In this document: positions 61,955 through 64,000 of the stretch, in pieces
Position numbering within the stretch: position 1 is the first letter of the stretch
Layout of the letters: each line of letters begins with the position of its first letter
Origin: JAUILH01 sp965230535
GTDB lineage: Bacteria; Bacteroidota; Bacteroidia; Flavobacteriales_D; JAUILH01
Direction of reading: 5' to 3'
Assembly: GCA_965230535.1 (NCBI GenBank)
Contig: OZ246010.1
Location: forward strand, 1,178,001-1,242,000
DNA: 64,000 nt
Translations under genes and position numbers: made by a program
Notes under the pieces: model-generated
What the model saw: only the letters and a program-made list of their open reading frames with translations
What the model was told of the DNA's origin: nothing
Database searches by the model: none

Positions 61955-64000
61955 ATGTCAATTATCGAAAAAAATAAGATTTCCAGCACCCAGAACCTAC
62001 CTTTGAGTATGCTCAAAAGTATGGCTTCCTTATATCTTGTTTTCAACTTACTGAATGTAGGGTATGCCCAGGTTCTTGCACCTGTAGATTTTGATGTGAC
62101 TTCTGGTTTTTCAAGTTCCAATATCCAGATTCAGTTGAGCCATGCAGTTGCCGGTGTTGATATTTACTACACACTCAATGGTAACGAGCCTACTCAAAAC
62201 GACATTTTATATACTGGTCCTATCACGCTTCAGAGCAGAGTTGGAGAAGCTGACAATTATGCTACAATTCCAACAAATCCGTCATTGACTTTTCCTTTTG
62301 GGACCTATACCACTTCTAGAGCAAATAACAGAGGATGGTTACCTCCGTATACGGAATCATTCAAAATAAATGTACTTAGAGCCAAGGCCTTCAAAACTGG
62401 CCATACACCAAGTATTTCTGTAACGCATAACTACATGGTGGACCCGGCTCCAACATCAAGATATTCTCTACCTATTGTCTCACTTACCGTTGACAGTAAT
62501 TACCTGTTCTCAGCCGATAGCGGCATCTATGTATATGGCAATCATGCCGATGGAAACTACTCCCAAAAAGGAGCAGACTGGGAACGAACCGGACACATAG
62601 AAATCTTTGACGATTTAGGCAATAGCATACTGTCTCACGACATCCGTTTAAGGATGCATGGTGGTGGTAGTCGACATTCGGCGAGAAAAAACATCAGATT
62701 ATACGGTGAATACAACGGTTTGAACAACTTTGATGTCGATCTTTTCGACAATACTGAGCAAACCAAGTTCAAGAGATTAATGATTCGGGCAGGAGGGCAC
62801 AGACCAGACTGTTTACCGAGAGATGACATGGCCAATGCAATTACAGAAGGCCTTAATAACGACCAACAACATTACAGAAGAGTCATCCTTTTTATTAATG
62901 GAGAGTACTGGGGGCTTCATTCCATCAAAGAACGTGTCGACAATTACTTTTTCCAGAATCAATATGGTGTAGATGATAACGACATCACCGTGTTGGATCA
63001 GGAATATGATGTTCAGTCTGGAGGGCATGTCGTGGATGCCACAATGATTTCGAATCTGGAAACTTTCATGCAGAATAATGACATGACTCTGCTTCCTAAC
63101 TATCTGTATGTCACAGATAGAATTGATGTTGATAATTACATTGACTACATGTGTTCTGAGATTTTCCTGAGCAACCAGGATTGGGTTTATTCAAATGTAG
63201 TTTTATGGAGAAAGACAGGTCCACTTAATCCTGATGAGACTTTGGGTCACAATGGTAAATTCAGATGGTTGATGTATGATATGGATGGGGCCTTTGGAGG
63301 ATCCTGTAATCAGGCTTATTACACTGTAAACACCTTGGAAGATGCAACTGTTGAGACGGGACTATACTCCTCTTACACACGTTTTTTCAGAGGCTTATTG
63401 GAAAGTCCTGTTTTCAGGGATAAATTCATCAATCGTTTTAATGACCTACTAAATTCCTGGTTCAGGGAAGGTGTGGTAACCGCCAAAATGAATGAGTTCC
63501 ACACTACCCTATCTGCCGAAATGATGGAAAATGTGAACAGATGGCGCTACCCTTCTGAAGCCACCACATTGGCAGACAGAAATCTGGAAGTACCAAGTTT
63601 AGTACAGTGGGATACATTGTTCTATTACTTTAGACGATTTGCTGATAGACGTCCAAGAAAAATCAGAGAGCACATTCTGGCCAAATGGTCACTAACTGAC
63701 ACAAGCCGAATTACAGTAGACGTTAACGATGAAACCATGGGACGCGTTCAGGTAAATTCTATTTTAATTAACGAGCAAATTCCGGGACTTCAATCCAACA
63801 TCTATCCATGGAATGGTGCTTACATGAATGGCGTGAGCGTACCATTAATAGCCGTACCTCTTCCGGGATATAGATTTGTTGAATGGCAAGGATCGGGTAT
63901 CACGACCGATACACTTATGTGGAACCCAAATAGCGACACTTCAGTGGTAGCTGTGTTCGCAGTGGACAATTCGTTTCAACCAGTCTTGATCAATGAGGTC
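61955..64000 (+). CDS. CotH-kinase-type surface protein (partial, 3' end outside window)
   Basis: The frame stays open to the window end (682 codons visible). The start may be ATG 61955 or, better for a signal peptide, ATG 62009 (LKSMASLYLVFNLLNVGYAQ). After it comes a chitobiase/hexosaminidase C-terminal type domain (VDIYYTLNGNEPTQNDILYTGPI, about 60-140 of the 61955 frame), then a CotH kinase-like domain (IRLRMHGGGSRHSARKNIRLYGEYNG, YRRVILFINGEYWGLHSIKERVDNYFFQNQYG, WLMYDMDGAFGG), a beta-repeat region (RVQVNSILINEQIPG), and the start of a lamin-tail-like domain (PVLINEV). CotH-like proteins phosphorylate proteins in Bacillus; the role here is not known. It lies 10 bases after kelch copy 3. 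Confidence 0.85.
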   Translation, partial: MSIIEKNKISSTQNLPLSMLKSMASLYLVFNLLNVGYAQVLAPVDFDVTSGFSSSNIQIQLSHAVAGVDIYYTLNGNEPTQNDILYTGPITLQSRVGEADNYATIPTNPSLTFPFGTYTTSRANNRGWLPPYTESFKINVLRAKAFKTGHTPSISVTHNYMVDPAPTSRYSLPIVSLTVDSNYLFSADSGIYVYGNHADGNYSQKGADWERTGHIEIFDDLGNSILSHDIRLRMHGGGSRHSARKNIRLYGEYNGLNNFDVDLFDNTEQTKFKRLMIRAGGHRPDCLPRDDMANAITEGLNNDQQHYRRVILFINGEYWGLHSIKERVDNYFFQNQYGVDDNDITVLDQEYDVQSGGHVVDATMISNLETFMQNNDMTLLPNYLYVTDRIDVDNYIDYMCSEIFLSNQDWVYSNVVLWRKTGPLNPDETLGHNGKFRWLMYDMDGAFGGSCNQAYYTVNTLEDATVETGLYSSYTRFFRGLLESPVFRDKFINRFNDLLNSWFREGVVTAKMNEFHTTLSAEMMENVNRWRYPSEATTLADRNLEVPSLVQWDTLFYYFRRFADRRPRKIREHILAKWSLTDTSRITVDVNDETMGRVQVNSILINEQIPGLQSNIYPWNGAYMNGVSVPLIAVPLPGYRFVEWQGSGITTDTLMWNPNSDTSVVAVFAVDNSFQPVLINEV

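Overview
The window comes from a member of the Bacteroidota, most likely a Flavobacteriales bacterium. The evidence is the gldF/gldG gliding pair, several secreted proteins with C-terminal type IX secretion (T9SS) sorting domains, TonB receptors with carboxypeptidase-like N-terminal domains, a BT_3928/DUF1599 neighbourhood next to tpiA and folP, and promoter boxes of the Bacteroidota form TAnnTTTG. The narrower placement near Cryomorphaceae/Crocinitomicaceae is a guess. The sequence is densely coding, with no gene-free stretch over 300 bases and no tRNA, rRNA, IS element or CRISPR array that I could see.

Left part (1-13635, minus strand): a compact run reads leftward from DUF1599 and BT_3928-family genes through an orphan peptide-type ABC permease, tpiA, prmA, a 1502-residue exported protein of unknown function and plsY, into a giant PD40/coiled-coil protein that leaves the window. 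Next to it, folP and cdaA (c-di-AMP synthesis) read rightward, followed by a leftward ruvX-def-lipoprotein set.

Middle (16902-29633, plus strand): dapD and a heptosyltransferase-like gene precede the most interesting locus, 18774-24713. Its four overlapping genes encode a TolC-like outer-membrane protein fused to a GH18-like hydrolase domain, an HlyD-type adaptor, a cytosolic zinc-ribbon protein with a degenerate GGDEF-like end, and a processive GT2 polysaccharide synthase. Together they look like a complete trans-envelope exopolysaccharide synthesis and export machine built from type I secretion parts. It runs directly into housekeeping genes for tRNA maturation (tsaC, cca, miaA) and two DinB-family genes.

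Region 29710-43371 holds an outer-membrane protein, a lipoprotein, a TonB receptor, the lysC-lysA pair facing a small ACT-domain protein (possible amino-acid sensor), gldF-gldG-DUF4340, dnaN, a lipoprotein and a cyclophilin. Region 43494-54038 holds a CDF cation transporter, an MFS transporter, TPR and DUF1801 proteins, then a surface-glycan cluster (GT4, two UDP-GlcNAc 2-epimerases, an LpxD-like acyltransferase) that ends with a TPR/PP2C phosphatase.

The right end (54097-64000) is a cell-surface region: a T9SS cargo protein with a duplicated module, a TonB receptor paired with a heavy-metal-binding protein, three kelch-type T9SS proteins around a shared divergent promoter, and a CotH-kinase-type surface protein cut by the window end.
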